A stretch of 64,000 bases of DNA, taken from the NCBI GenBank assembly GCA_045613305.1, contig JAZLAU010000011.1:62001-126000 (forward strand), read 5' to 3'. Position 1 is the first letter of the stretch, and the number at the start of each line of letters is the position of its first letter. This document shows, in pieces, positions 41,644-49,952 of this stretch. The notes under the pieces are model-generated. The model saw only the letters and a list, made by a program, of their open reading frames with translations, made no database searches and was not told the origin of the DNA. A program made the position numbers and the translations under genes. The DNA is from SFTJ01 sp045613305 (lineage in GTDB: Bacteria > Bacteroidota > Bacteroidia > Bacteroidales > Muribaculaceae).

Positions 41644-43047
41644 ATGCAACCATTCATCCACGATAATTTTTTGCTCTCAACTCCCATGGCGCAGCACCTT
41701 TATCACAATCATGCTGCCCAAATGCCCATAATCGACTACCACTGCCACTTGTCGCCTAAAATGATTGCCGACGACCATCAGTTTAAGTCGATTACCGAAC
41801 TCTGGCTCGGAGGCGACCACTATAAGTGGAGGGCTTTGAGAGCCAACGGGGTTAGCGAACATTTCATTACTGGCGATGCTCCCGACTGGGAAAAGTTTGA
41901 AAAATGGGCGCAAACTTTGCCTTACACTTTGCGCAATCCGCTTTACCACTGGACTCATCTCGAACTGAAAACAGCCTTCGGAATCAACGAATTGCTTAAC
42001 GCTCAATCGGCTCGAAGCATATTCGAGCGTTGCAACCAATTGCTCGCAACTCCTGAATACAGCGCGCGAAACCTTATGCGACGTTACAATGTGGAAGTGG
42101 TGTGCACTACCGACGACCCTATCGATTCGCTCGAATATCACCGTCAAATCAAAGAAAGCGGTTTTGAGATTAAGGTGTTGCCGGCTTGGAGACCCGACAA
42201 GGCTATGGCTGTCGACAATCCCGCCGAATACAGCCGATATCTCAATGCTCTTGAGGCTGTGAGCGGAATTGCCATCGAATCTTACGACGACCTTATTAAG
42301 GCCCTCGAAGTTCGTCACGACTTCTTCGCTCAAAACGGGTGCTCGGTGGCCGACCACGGGGTGACAAAATTCCCGTTCAAAGAATGCTATAAAGTCGACG
42401 CTCAAACTCTATTCCTAAAGGTGCGCAACGGCGAAAACCTCAATGCCGAAGAAATCGAAAAACTGCAAACTGCCCTACTTCTCGATTTTGCGAGAATGAA
42501 TGCTCGAAAAGGCTGGGTGCAACAATTCCACTTTGGTCCACTTCGCAACACCAACAGCCGTCAGTTTGCGGCGCTCGGCCCCGACTCGGGCTTTGACACT
42601 ATTGGCGATTTCACTTCGGCCAGCGCTTTAGCGCGTTTCCTCAACGCTCTCGATGCCGACAACCTTTTGGCGAAAACTATTCTATATAACATCAATCCGG
42701 GCGAAAACGAAGTGATTGCTGCCATGATTGGCAACTTTCAAGACGGCACGGTGCCCGGCAAGATGCAGTTTGGCTCTGGGTGGTGGTTTAACGACCAAAT
42801 CGACGGTATGCGAAACCAAATCGACGCTTTGTCGCGACAAGGGCTACTTTCTCGTTTCGTGGGAATGCTCACCGACAGCCGCTCGTTCGTGTCCTATCCT
42901 CGACACGAATACTTCCGACGTCTGCTTTGCAACATAATTGGCAACGACATCGAAAACGGACTAATCCCAACTCAAGAATTGCCGTTCGTTGAACAAATGA
43001 TTCGCAACATTTGCTACCACAACGCCAAGCAATATTTCGGTTTCTAA
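41644..43047 (+). CDS. uxaC: glucuronate isomerase (uronate isomerase)
   Basis: Converts D-glucuronate to fructuronate, or galacturonate to tagaturonate. The 467 residues belong to the amidohydrolase-like fold: PIIDYHCHLSPKMIADD near residue 29, TTDDPIDSLEYH near 160, WRPDKAMAVDN near 180, QQFHFGPLRNTNSRQF near 297, and the C-terminal DSRSFVSYPRHEYFRRLLCN. It is the last gene of the operon, 38 bases after the transporter, and is followed by a strong terminator. With the genes upstream, it completes the glucuronate branch of the Ashwell pathway; no tagaturonate reductase (uxaB) or altronate dehydratase (uxaA) is present. Confidence 0.96.
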   Translation: MQPFIHDNFLLSTPMAQHLYHNHAAQMPIIDYHCHLSPKMIADDHQFKSITELWLGGDHYKWRALRANGVSEHFITGDAPDWEKFEKWAQTLPYTLRNPLYHWTHLELKTAFGINELLNAQSARSIFERCNQLLATPEYSARNLMRRYNVEVVCTTDDPIDSLEYHRQIKESGFEIKVLPAWRPDKAMAVDNPAEYSRYLNALEAVSGIAIESYDDLIKALEVRHDFFAQNGCSVADHGVTKFPFKECYKVDAQTLFLKVRNGENLNAEEIEKLQTALLLDFARMNARKGWVQQFHFGPLRNTNSRQFAALGPDSGFDTIGDFTSASALARFLNALDADNLLAKTILYNINPGENEVIAAMIGNFQDGTVPGKMQFGSGWWFNDQIDGMRNQIDALSRQGLLSRFVGMLTDSRSFVSYPRHEYFRRLLCNIIGNDIENGLIPTQELPFVEQMIRNICYHNAKQYFGF

Positions 43048-43075
43048 CAAAACCATCATACTATTTTTTCACACT

Positions 43076-43111
43076 ACAGCCACAGGTCTTTTGCCCTGTG
43101 GCTGTTTTTTT
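43076..43111 (+). terminator. terminator of hexuronate operon
   Basis: ACAGCCACAGG / CCTGTGGCTGT, 11 pairs, then seven T. Confidence 0.9.
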
Positions 43112-43125
43112 ATGAATATCGTTTG

Positions 43126-44664
43126 TCACTTCTTGCCATCGGGCCAAGCACAGGCCTCGCCATTGGCTGCATACGACGGGCGTTGGGCTCCCATCTTTCG
43201 CAAGGTCTTTCCCAATTCCTTGCTCATTGCCTGGGTGATGCTCGGCAAGCGGTCGGCAAGATTCACTCTCTCGCCCATGTCGGTGCGCAGGTTATACAAC
43301 TCCTTCTTGCCATCCTCATACCAATATATCAGTTTATAATCACCCTTGCGAATGGTGCACGTAGGCCCTATGCCATGCTGCCGGTTATCGCCTGGAATCC
43401 AATTGTTCGGCATATTCCACACCAACGACCTTTCAGCGCCCGGCCCACTCTTGCCCTTCAGCAATGGCACAAAACTCTGCCCATCGGTCACCTGTTGCGT
43501 TGCATAGTGGGTTATTTGAGCCATTTCCAAAATCGAGGGGAAAAAGTCTTCTATTATTACATAATCGTCGATTATGCTGTTAGGAGTAGCAACACCGTTC
43601 CAATACACTATCATGGGCTCTCTTATTCCACCTTCGTAGGCCGACCCCTTGCCCGAGCGCAGCGGCCTGTTGTGCATGTGCAACGGCGGTGTCCGACCAT
43701 GGAGCGAATATCCTCCGTTGTCCGACATAAATATAATTATCGTATTGCTCAGTTCATCCTTCTCTTCGAGAAACGCCATCAAGTCGCCCAGACTCTTATC
43801 CATGCCCTCCACCATCGAGGCATAGGCCGCCTCGGCTGCCGGCAAACCGCGCTGCAAATATTTTTCCACAAATCGGCCATCGGCCTGCAGGGGCACATGC
43901 ACTGCATAGTGCGACATATATAAGAAAAACGGCTTGTTGCCTTCAAGTGTTTTATCGAGGGCTTTTATCGCCTCTTGTGTGAGGGCTTCGGTGAGATAGA
44001 TGTCTTTATCCCAATAATTCTCCATTCCCGGAACAGCAAAACCGCTCACCGGCTCGCCGTTCTCGCCATGACCAAAACGCTCTGTGCCGAGATACGACGC
44101 CAATCCGCCCGCAGCATGCCCCGCTATGTTCACATCAAAACCATAATTCAACGGATTGGCCGACGGGGTGTCGGTAGCGCCAAAATGTGCCTTGCCGCAG
44201 TGTATTGTGGCATATCCGTGCTCTTGCAAAATCTGTACAAATGAAGTGGCCGCAAAACTCCTCGCCACGCCTGGCTCGGGTTGTATGCCGTTAACATTCC
44301 ATTCGGGCATGATAAGGGTAGAATGCTTTTCATCGGTCGACAGGTCTTTTTTGTGGGTCCAGTTAGTCACTCTGTGGCGCGCAGCGTTTGCTCCAGTCAG
44401 CAAACTGCAACGCGAAGGCGAACTTACACTCGAGGCATAGGCTTCACTAAACTTTACACCCATTGCCGCCAAACGCTCCATGTTGGGTGTGTGGTAACGG
44501 TCGTTATACTGCGTTCTACGCTCATAAAAGGGCACCGACGAGTCTTGCCATCCCATGTCGTCTACCATAAAGAGCAATATATTGGGCCTATGGTCGTGCA
44601 CTTGCGCCGCCGACGCAAAAACCGACAGCATTGCCGCTGCACTTAATCCTTTTCTCAATTTCAT
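43126..44664 (-). CDS. exported sulfatase (Ser-type, family S1)
   Basis: A 512-residue periplasmic sulfatase. The signal peptide KLRKGLSAAAMLSVFASAAQ is followed by RPNILLFMVDDMGWQDSS (metal-binding DD). The formylglycine signature is SSVSSPSRCSLLTGANAARH; the modified residue is Ser rather than Cys, so it needs an anaerobic sulfatase-maturating enzyme, which is not in this window. Other features are HCGKAHFGA near residue 145, HYAVHVPL near 255 and FMSDNGGYSLHG near 320. It starts at ATG 44664: the 22 upstream codons are not signal-like, and a promoter box at 44696-44703 lies inside them. It is convergent with the glucuronate operon; the sugar substrate is unknown. Confidence 0.9.
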   Translation of the reverse strand: MKLRKGLSAAAMLSVFASAAQVHDHRPNILLFMVDDMGWQDSSVPFYERRTQYNDRYHTPNMERLAAMGVKFSEAYASSVSSPSRCSLLTGANAARHRVTNWTHKKDLSTDEKHSTLIMPEWNVNGIQPEPGVARSFAATSFVQILQEHGYATIHCGKAHFGATDTPSANPLNYGFDVNIAGHAAGGLASYLGTERFGHGENGEPVSGFAVPGMENYWDKDIYLTEALTQEAIKALDKTLEGNKPFFLYMSHYAVHVPLQADGRFVEKYLQRGLPAAEAAYASMVEGMDKSLGDLMAFLEEKDELSNTIIIFMSDNGGYSLHGRTPPLHMHNRPLRSGKGSAYEGGIREPMIVYWNGVATPNSIIDDYVIIEDFFPSILEMAQITHYATQQVTDGQSFVPLLKGKSGPGAERSLVWNMPNNWIPGDNRQHGIGPTCTIRKGDYKLIYWYEDGKKELYNLRTDMGERVNLADRLPSITQAMSKELGKTLRKMGAQRPSYAANGEACAWPDGKK

Positions 44665-44695
44665 CGGTATTAAAAGTATAAGTTCTGCTTTATCG

Positions 44696-44703
44696 CAAAG
44701 ATA
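44696..44703 (-). promoter_or_regulatory. -7 promoter box of sulfatase gene
   Basis: Minus strand TATCTTTG, leader of about 25 bases to ATG 44664. Confidence 0.55.
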
Positions 44704-44820
44704 CAAAATTTCCACACACATCTTGCCCAATCACGCCATTTGCCCACCACAAAAAAACGCCATTCCTCTCATCCGAACAACACTCCCCTTCCACCCGATT
44801 AATGGACTATACCCATTATA

Positions 44821-44874
44821 AAAACAACAACTTGCCATGCATTGAGTCATCGTCTTTGCGTGGCAAGTTGTTTT
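44821..44874 (-). terminator. terminator of porE-like gene
   Basis: CAACTTGCCA / TGGCAAGTTG stem; on the minus strand it continues into TTGTTTTTA. Confidence 0.75.
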
Positions 44875-44900
44875 CGTTATTTTGTAACCCGTAATTGCTT

Positions 44901-46871
44901 CTACTGCATCTGCGAAATCACTTGGAATTCGGTGCGGCGGTTAATCTGGTCGGCGGCTTCCTGGTCGGCCTCGGAGAGTTTTTCGATAAACTCTTCGGTG
45001 AGCACTTCTCCTTCCTTAAACTGCGGATAAAGGCGAGCAATTCGCTTGGTGACGGTTTTCGGACGTGTTTCGCCATATCCCATCGGGCGCAAGCGCTCGC
45101 TTGCCACTCCCGCGGCTATCAGATAATCGACCACCGACTGTGCACGGCGTTCGCTCAATTTGGCGTTATATTCGTCGCGGCCCCAGCGGTCGGTGTGTGA
45201 AGCCATCTCTATCACTATCTTTGGGTTATCCTTCATTATTGTCACCATAGTGTCGAGGGCGGCCATCGATTCGGGACGCAAAGTGGCTTTGTCGAAATCG
45301 TAGAATATGTTTTCAATAACCTGAGGCTTTGTCATTGCCGCCAAGATAAAGTCAACGGCATATTCGGCATCTTCTTCGGCAGCATCGCTCTCAAACTCTT
45401 GCTTGCCGTTCATATAGCCTTCGGCGCCGGCCATCATCACATATTTCACCCCGCGCTGCAAGTTAAACTCAAATGTGCCGTCGTTGCGACCTATGGCTTT
45501 CTGATTGCTGCCGTCGTTGCCCACTATGCGTATAACGGCATTAGGCACTGGCTCCTCGTCGCGGTCAAGAACATAGCCCGATATGGTAATCTTCAGGTCG
45601 GGTTTCACGAAACTATATATGTGGTCATAACCTCGGGCATCGCCGCGGTTTGAACTGAAGAATCCCGATTCGCCTTCGCCGAATGTTATCCCAAAGTCGT
45701 CGTACGACGAGTTCATTGGCCAACCCATATTTTCCACATTCCATCCGCCCAAAGGGGTTCGTGTGGCTTTAAAGATATCTAATCCGCCCAGTCCGGCATG
45801 GCCGTCGCTGGCAAAATAGAGCACACTGTCGCTGCGCACATAGGCAAAACGCTCATTGCCGGCGGTGTTTATCACATCACCAAGGTTTTCAAGCGTGCCC
45901 ACCCGCTCATCAAGATTGATACGCCACAAGTCCTTGCCGCCTTGTCCGCCTGGCATGTCGCTGGTAAAATACAGCCACTTGCCGTCGGGCGACACGGCTG
46001 GGTCGCCATAGGCCGAGATGGTGTCGGCAGTTATCTCAAGTTTCACTGGCTCGCTCCACTGGGCTTCTGAACGCTGCGAAGTGTATATTTCAACCGATGT
46101 GCTTGAACTCTGTTCTCGGCGGGCGCGGGCTATATACATAGTGGTGCCCGTGGGCGAAAATGAGGTGATACCTTCGTCAAATTCGCTATTCAATCCGCCC
46201 TCCACAGGTTCGGGGCGTTGCCAAACTCCTTTTTCGTCTTTCTTGGCCACAAACACGTCGCAGTTTTTCATACCTGTGATTTCGCTCTTTGCTGTGCCAC
46301 TGGCCTTTTCATTCGACGATGTAAAATACAATTGGTCGAGGGCAGAGTCTAAATACATCGGACAGAAATCGGCACGGCGCGAATTAAACAACTTTGCCGC
46401 AGCCACTTTATATCGTGTGGCATTTTCCTTGATTTTCGATGCAGTTTGGCTACCGCGCAAGCCGTCGCGGGCCAACACGCTATTTGGAACTTTCTCCAAA
46501 AATGCCTCATAGTTGGCTATCGCATCCTTATATTTTCCTTCCATGTGGAGGCTTCGTGCCAAGTGCAGATAGGCCATGCTGTCGGGATAGTTGTAGCGCA
46601 GTGCATTACGATATGCGCCCGATGCATTGCCAGCCATGTTCATGTGGCGATAACATTCGCCCAACTTAAAGGCTACTTGGCCTCGCAATGGGCGTTCTTC
46701 TTTCTTCTTTAGTTTGTTATACACCTTTTTATAGGTCTTCATGGCCGTGTGATATTCTCCGCGGGCATATTGCTCGTCGGCTGTCGACAACTTTGCGCCG
46801 CGACATCCGCTCAACAACATAACTGCTGCTCCTATCAACACCATTAATATTTTGCAGTGAATCTTCATCAC
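44901..46871 (-). CDS. porE: PorE-like OmpA-family lipoprotein with TPR, propeller and CRD domains
   Basis: A 656-residue envelope lipoprotein with lipobox LLSGC near residue 20. In order: TPR repeats (about 28-150), a PD40/WD40-like propeller (about 170-420, with repeated motifs such as LYFTSDMPGGQGGKDLW, YFASDGHAGLGGLDIF and FFSSNRGDARGYDHIY), a carboxypeptidase-regulatory-like fold (about 430-520, ISGYVLDRDEEPVPNAVIRIV), and an OmpA peptidoglycan-binding domain (about 535-650, FYDFDKATLRPES and ASHTDRWGRDEYNAKLSERRAQSV). This four-domain order is that of PorE, a type IX secretion component that ties the machine to the cell wall. Related proteins occur outside that system, so the symbol is tentative. 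It is a single gene with its own terminator. Confidence 0.8.
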   Translation of the reverse strand: MMKIHCKILMVLIGAAVMLLSGCRGAKLSTADEQYARGEYHTAMKTYKKVYNKLKKKEERPLRGQVAFKLGECYRHMNMAGNASGAYRNALRYNYPDSMAYLHLARSLHMEGKYKDAIANYEAFLEKVPNSVLARDGLRGSQTASKIKENATRYKVAAAKLFNSRRADFCPMYLDSALDQLYFTSSNEKASGTAKSEITGMKNCDVFVAKKDEKGVWQRPEPVEGGLNSEFDEGITSFSPTGTTMYIARARREQSSSTSVEIYTSQRSEAQWSEPVKLEITADTISAYGDPAVSPDGKWLYFTSDMPGGQGGKDLWRINLDERVGTLENLGDVINTAGNERFAYVRSDSVLYFASDGHAGLGGLDIFKATRTPLGGWNVENMGWPMNSSYDDFGITFGEGESGFFSSNRGDARGYDHIYSFVKPDLKITISGYVLDRDEEPVPNAVIRIVGNDGSNQKAIGRNDGTFEFNLQRGVKYVMMAGAEGYMNGKQEFESDAAEEDAEYAVDFILAAMTKPQVIENIFYDFDKATLRPESMAALDTMVTIMKDNPKIVIEMASHTDRWGRDEYNAKLSERRAQSVVDYLIAAGVASERLRPMGYGETRPKTVTKRIARLYPQFKEGEVLTEEFIEKLSEADQEAADQINRRTEFQVISQMQ

Positions 46872-46932
46872 TAAAGAATTTTCTTTTGTTTTATTTCAAC
46901 TTATTCGCTATTTACTCAATAACTAAAACGAA

Positions 46933-46966
46933 AAAGCATCTTGCTTTATTGTGCGCAAGATGCTTT
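46933..46966 (-). terminator. terminator of acpP-fabF-rnc operon
   Basis: AAAGCATCTTGC / GCAAGATGCTTT, a perfect 12-base-pair stem followed on the minus strand by TTTTTCG. Confidence 0.75.
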
Positions 46967-47020
46967 ATATCATAGTAGTTTTGTGATTTTTCGAGTCCTG
47001 GCAAGCATCATCGGCCCGTG

Positions 47021-47098
47021 TTAAGCAGTAGTAAGGTTGGTTTCGGCACTACCTACGCTCTTCACGGCCACTCTCACACCGCCTCGAGGGGCACACAT
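47021..47098 (-). CDS. possible 25-residue ORF downstream of rnc
   Basis: A minus-strand frame starts at an ATG five bases after the rnc stop codon. It encodes a short basic peptide (MCAPRGGVRVAVKSV...) and ends 55 bases before the operon terminator. GC content is higher than in ordinary intergenic DNA. There is no homologue that I know; it could be chance. Confidence 0.18.
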   Translation of the reverse strand: MCAPRGGVRVAVKSVGSAETNLTTA

Positions 47099-47103
47099 GG
47101 CAC

Positions 47104-48000
47104 TCAACTCTGGGCTTCACCTTGCTCTTCGGCAGCCTCTTTTTCGAGTTGCGCTATGGCCAGCGCCTCAGCGGCTTCCACAACGCTCTCTTTGTCGATT
47201 TCTTCGCGCTGATAATCGTTGTTGCCGTCTTCGCCCACTGTGGCAAGTATCATTTCTCTAAACTCCTGCGAGCCATTGATGTGGTTAAGAGCCTCTTGCG
47301 ATGCGTGCTGGTGCGACTCCTTCTTTGAGTAGCCCGTGCCCTTACCCACTTCAATATCGCTTAACTTCACTACAGTGTGAAAAATCGGGTTGTTGTTTTC
47401 ATCATATTCCGCATCCGAGGTTACATATTCCACCTTGATGCGATATTTTTGGCACCATTCAATGAGATGCGACTTAAAGTTGATTTCTGTCTTGGCCACG
47501 CTACGGAGGTCAAAATAGGCGTCCAATATGCGTTCCTTCACAAACTTAAAGCATCGGTCGTAACCGCGGTCGAGATACACGGCACCAACCAAGGCCTCCA
47601 CAGCATTGCCAAATATGTAACTATTGTGGCTTTGCGACTTGTGCGACCACTGCACCACCTTGGGCAATCCCATTTGCTCGCCCACGCGATTCAGACTTTC
47701 GCGCTGCACGATTTTCGAACGTGTGGATGTCAAAAAGCCCTCTCTGCGCTTTGGAAATTCCTTATAGAGCACATCGGCCACTATGCTGTCTAGCACCGAG
47801 TCGCCCAAAAATTCCAAACGTTCATTATTGAGCCAACCCTTGCCGGTGCGCGACTTTTGCGACATCGACCGGTGCAAAAATGCTATGCGATATAACTCTA
47901 TGTTGCCCGGATAAAACCCCAACAGGTTGCGACAGAAAACATAAAGCTCCTTTTCCTTTAAGAAAGGGAGCTTTATTACTGTTAGAATATTCTTAAGCAC
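47104..48000 (-). CDS. rnc: ribonuclease III
   Basis: Double-strand RNA endonuclease acting on rRNA and mRNA precursors. Of 298 residues, the RNase III domain (about 15-165) carries the signature NERLEFLGDSVLDSIVADVLY near residue 59 with the catalytic Glu/Asp, and VEALVGAVYLDRGYD near 133. The double-strand RNA binding domain (about 175-245) has FHTVVKLSDIEVGKGTGYSKKESHQHASQEALN. The last 50 residues form an acidic tail absent from the E. coli enzyme. It lies 12 bases after fabF, the usual Bacteroidetes acpP-fabF-rnc order. Confidence 0.95.
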   Translation of the reverse strand: MLKNILTVIKLPFLKEKELYVFCRNLLGFYPGNIELYRIAFLHRSMSQKSRTGKGWLNNERLEFLGDSVLDSIVADVLYKEFPKRREGFLTSTRSKIVQRESLNRVGEQMGLPKVVQWSHKSQSHNSYIFGNAVEALVGAVYLDRGYDRCFKFVKERILDAYFDLRSVAKTEINFKSHLIEWCQKYRIKVEYVTSDAEYDENNNPIFHTVVKLSDIEVGKGTGYSKKESHQHASQEALNHINGSQEFREMILATVGEDGNNDYQREEIDKESVVEAAEALAIAQLEKEAAEEQGEAQS

Positions 48001-48012
48001 GGATGCTAAATT

Positions 48013-49275
48013 TTATTCTTTGAACTTCTTTACCACGATACAAGCATTGTGACCACCAAAACCAAATGTGTTTGATAGTGCAATGTTCACTGTGCGCTTT
48101 TCTGCCTTGTTGAATGTAAAGTTGATGTTATAGTCAATGTTTTCGTCGTTGTCGCCTTCAACGTGGTTGATTGTTGGAGGAACAATGTCTTCTTCAACCG
48201 ACTTAACACAGAACATGGCTTCAAGTGCACCTGTAGCACCAAGCAAGTGACCAGTCATCGACTTGGTTGAACTTACATTTAGGTTGTACACATGGTCTCC
48301 GAATACTTCCTTGATGGCCTTCACTTCCGATACGTCGCCCACTGGAGTTGATGTACCGTGTGCATTGATATAATCCACATCTTCTGGCTTAATGCCTGCA
48401 TCGCGCAATGCATTTTCCATTACCAAGCGTGCGCCAAGTCCGTCAGGGTGTGTTGCTGTGATGTGATAAGCATCTGCACTCATACCACCGCCTATTACTT
48501 CGGCATATATCTTTGCTCCGCGAGCCTTTGCGTGTTCGTATTCTTCAAGAATCAATGTAGCAGCACCTTCGCCCATCACAAAACCATCGCGTGAGCCGCT
48601 GAATGGACGTGATGCTTTGGTTGGTTCGTCATTGCGAGTCGACAATGCGTGCATTGAGTTAAAGCCGCCTACACCTGCTGGATAGATTGCTGCTTCTGCA
48701 CCACCGGCTACGATTGCGTCAGCTTGACCCAAACGAATTAGGTTGAATGCATCAATCAAGCCATTTGTCGACGATGCACATGCCGATACAACACCAAAGT
48801 TTGGTCCATGGAAACTATACTTCATTGAGATGTGACCTGCTGCAATGTCAGCAATCATCTTTGGAATGAAGAATGGATTGTATTTTGGACCCATTTCCTT
48901 ATGGGTTGCATAAAAGCCTGCTTCTTCTTCGAATGTGTGCAAACCTCCGATTCCGGCACAGAACACAACACCAACTCGAGTCTTGTCGATGCCTTCTGCA
49001 TCCAGCGCTGCGTCGCTAACTGCTTGCGCTGCCGATACCAAGGCAAACTGTGCATACAAATCTAAGGTGCGAATCGAACGGCGGTCGAAATGGTCGGTGC
49101 CATTAAAATTCTTTACCTCACATCCAAATTGTGTCTTGAATAGGGTTGCATCAAAACGAGTAATAGGTCCTGCCCCACTTACTCCTGCCAACGCATTCGA
49201 CCATGTTTCGGCCACATCGTTGCCTATAGGAGTAATTGCACCAAGACCTGTTACCACTACTCTTTTTAATTCCAT
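48013..49275 (-). CDS. fabF: beta-ketoacyl-ACP synthase II
   Basis: Condensing enzyme that elongates fatty acids using malonyl-ACP. The 420-residue length is typical. Seen: VVTGLGAITPIGNDVAETW at the N-terminus, the active-site Cys in VVSACASSTNGLIDAF near residue 167, NAHGTSTPVGD near 308 (first catalytic His), STKSMTGHLLGATGALEA near 340 (Lys and second His), and a closing NTFGFGGHNACIVV. It lies 36 bases after acpP. Confidence 0.96.
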   Translation of the reverse strand: MELKRVVVTGLGAITPIGNDVAETWSNALAGVSGAGPITRFDATLFKTQFGCEVKNFNGTDHFDRRSIRTLDLYAQFALVSAAQAVSDAALDAEGIDKTRVGVVFCAGIGGLHTFEEEAGFYATHKEMGPKYNPFFIPKMIADIAAGHISMKYSFHGPNFGVVSACASSTNGLIDAFNLIRLGQADAIVAGGAEAAIYPAGVGGFNSMHALSTRNDEPTKASRPFSGSRDGFVMGEGAATLILEEYEHAKARGAKIYAEVIGGGMSADAYHITATHPDGLGARLVMENALRDAGIKPEDVDYINAHGTSTPVGDVSEVKAIKEVFGDHVYNLNVSSTKSMTGHLLGATGALEAMFCVKSVEEDIVPPTINHVEGDNDENIDYNINFTFNKAEKRTVNIALSNTFGFGGHNACIVVKKFKE

Positions 49276-49311
49276 AAAGATTTAGTTAGTGGAAATTAAA
49301 GAAAGTTTGTC

Positions 49312-49545
49312 TTACTTATTTTCTTCAATATAAGCGATTGCGTCACCTACTGTTTGAATAGATTCAGCCTTTTCGTCTGGAATTGAAATACCAAATTCCT
49401 TTTCAAATTCCATGATAAGTTCTACAGTATCAAGAGAATCTGCACCAAGATCAGTTGTGAATGCTGCTTCTGGTTTTACTTCTGCTTCGTTTACGCCAAG
49501 CTTATCTACGATGATAGCTGTTACTCTTTCTGCAATTTCAGACAT
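49312..49545 (-). CDS. acpP: acyl carrier protein
   Basis: A 77-residue acidic carrier of growing fatty acyl chains. The phosphopantetheine attachment Ser sits in DLGADSLDTVELIM near residue 38, and the four-helix pattern is complete. It is the first gene of the minus-strand acpP-fabF-rnc operon. A degenerate -7 sequence (TTACTTTG on the minus strand) lies about 65 bases upstream. Confidence 0.96.
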   Translation of the reverse strand: MSEIAERVTAIIVDKLGVNEAEVKPEAAFTTDLGADSLDTVELIMEFEKEFGISIPDEKAESIQTVGDAIAYIEENK

Positions 49546-49906
49546 AATTCTTAATTTTAAATAGTTATAAAAATTGTTTGTTATTTTCTTTCTTTATTTA
49601 TCAGGCTACAAAGTAACGAATTATTATTCACATATAAAAATTTTAATGACCAAATCAACCTTTTTTGCACAAAAAATGCCATTTGTGCAATGTTTTTTCG
49701 CTTTTTTATCCCTTTTCACCCGTTTTGAAGCCCAACAAAATAAATTCTTTTGGTCGCATTTTTTGGTCTTTTCGTTACATTATCGACTACATCTGATATT
49801 TTTTCTCCTTTTCTGCTTGTTTCGACCTGCATAAAAACGCACCGATTATACAACATTATTCTGCCACTTTTTACACCTATTCTGAAGACCATTTGCTTTT
49901 ATTTAT

Positions 49907-49914
49907 TAATTTTG
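49907..49914 (+). promoter_or_regulatory. -7 promoter box of GH3 gene
   Basis: TAATTTTG, about 39 bases upstream of the ATG at 49953. It lies inside the longer in-frame extension, so the extension is not coding. Confidence 0.5.
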
Positions 49915-49952
49915 TGTTTGCAACTTTGCATACACTCACTAAAACCATCGAA

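Noticed and set aside
44665..44730. Longer N-terminus for the sulfatase (start at 44730)
   Set aside because: The extension contains the promoter box and would bury the signal peptide 22 residues inside the protein.
25862..46871. Complete type IX secretion locus
   Set aside because: Only accessory or regulatory homologues (PorW-, PorX-, PorE-like) are present; the trans-envelope core genes are absent from the window.
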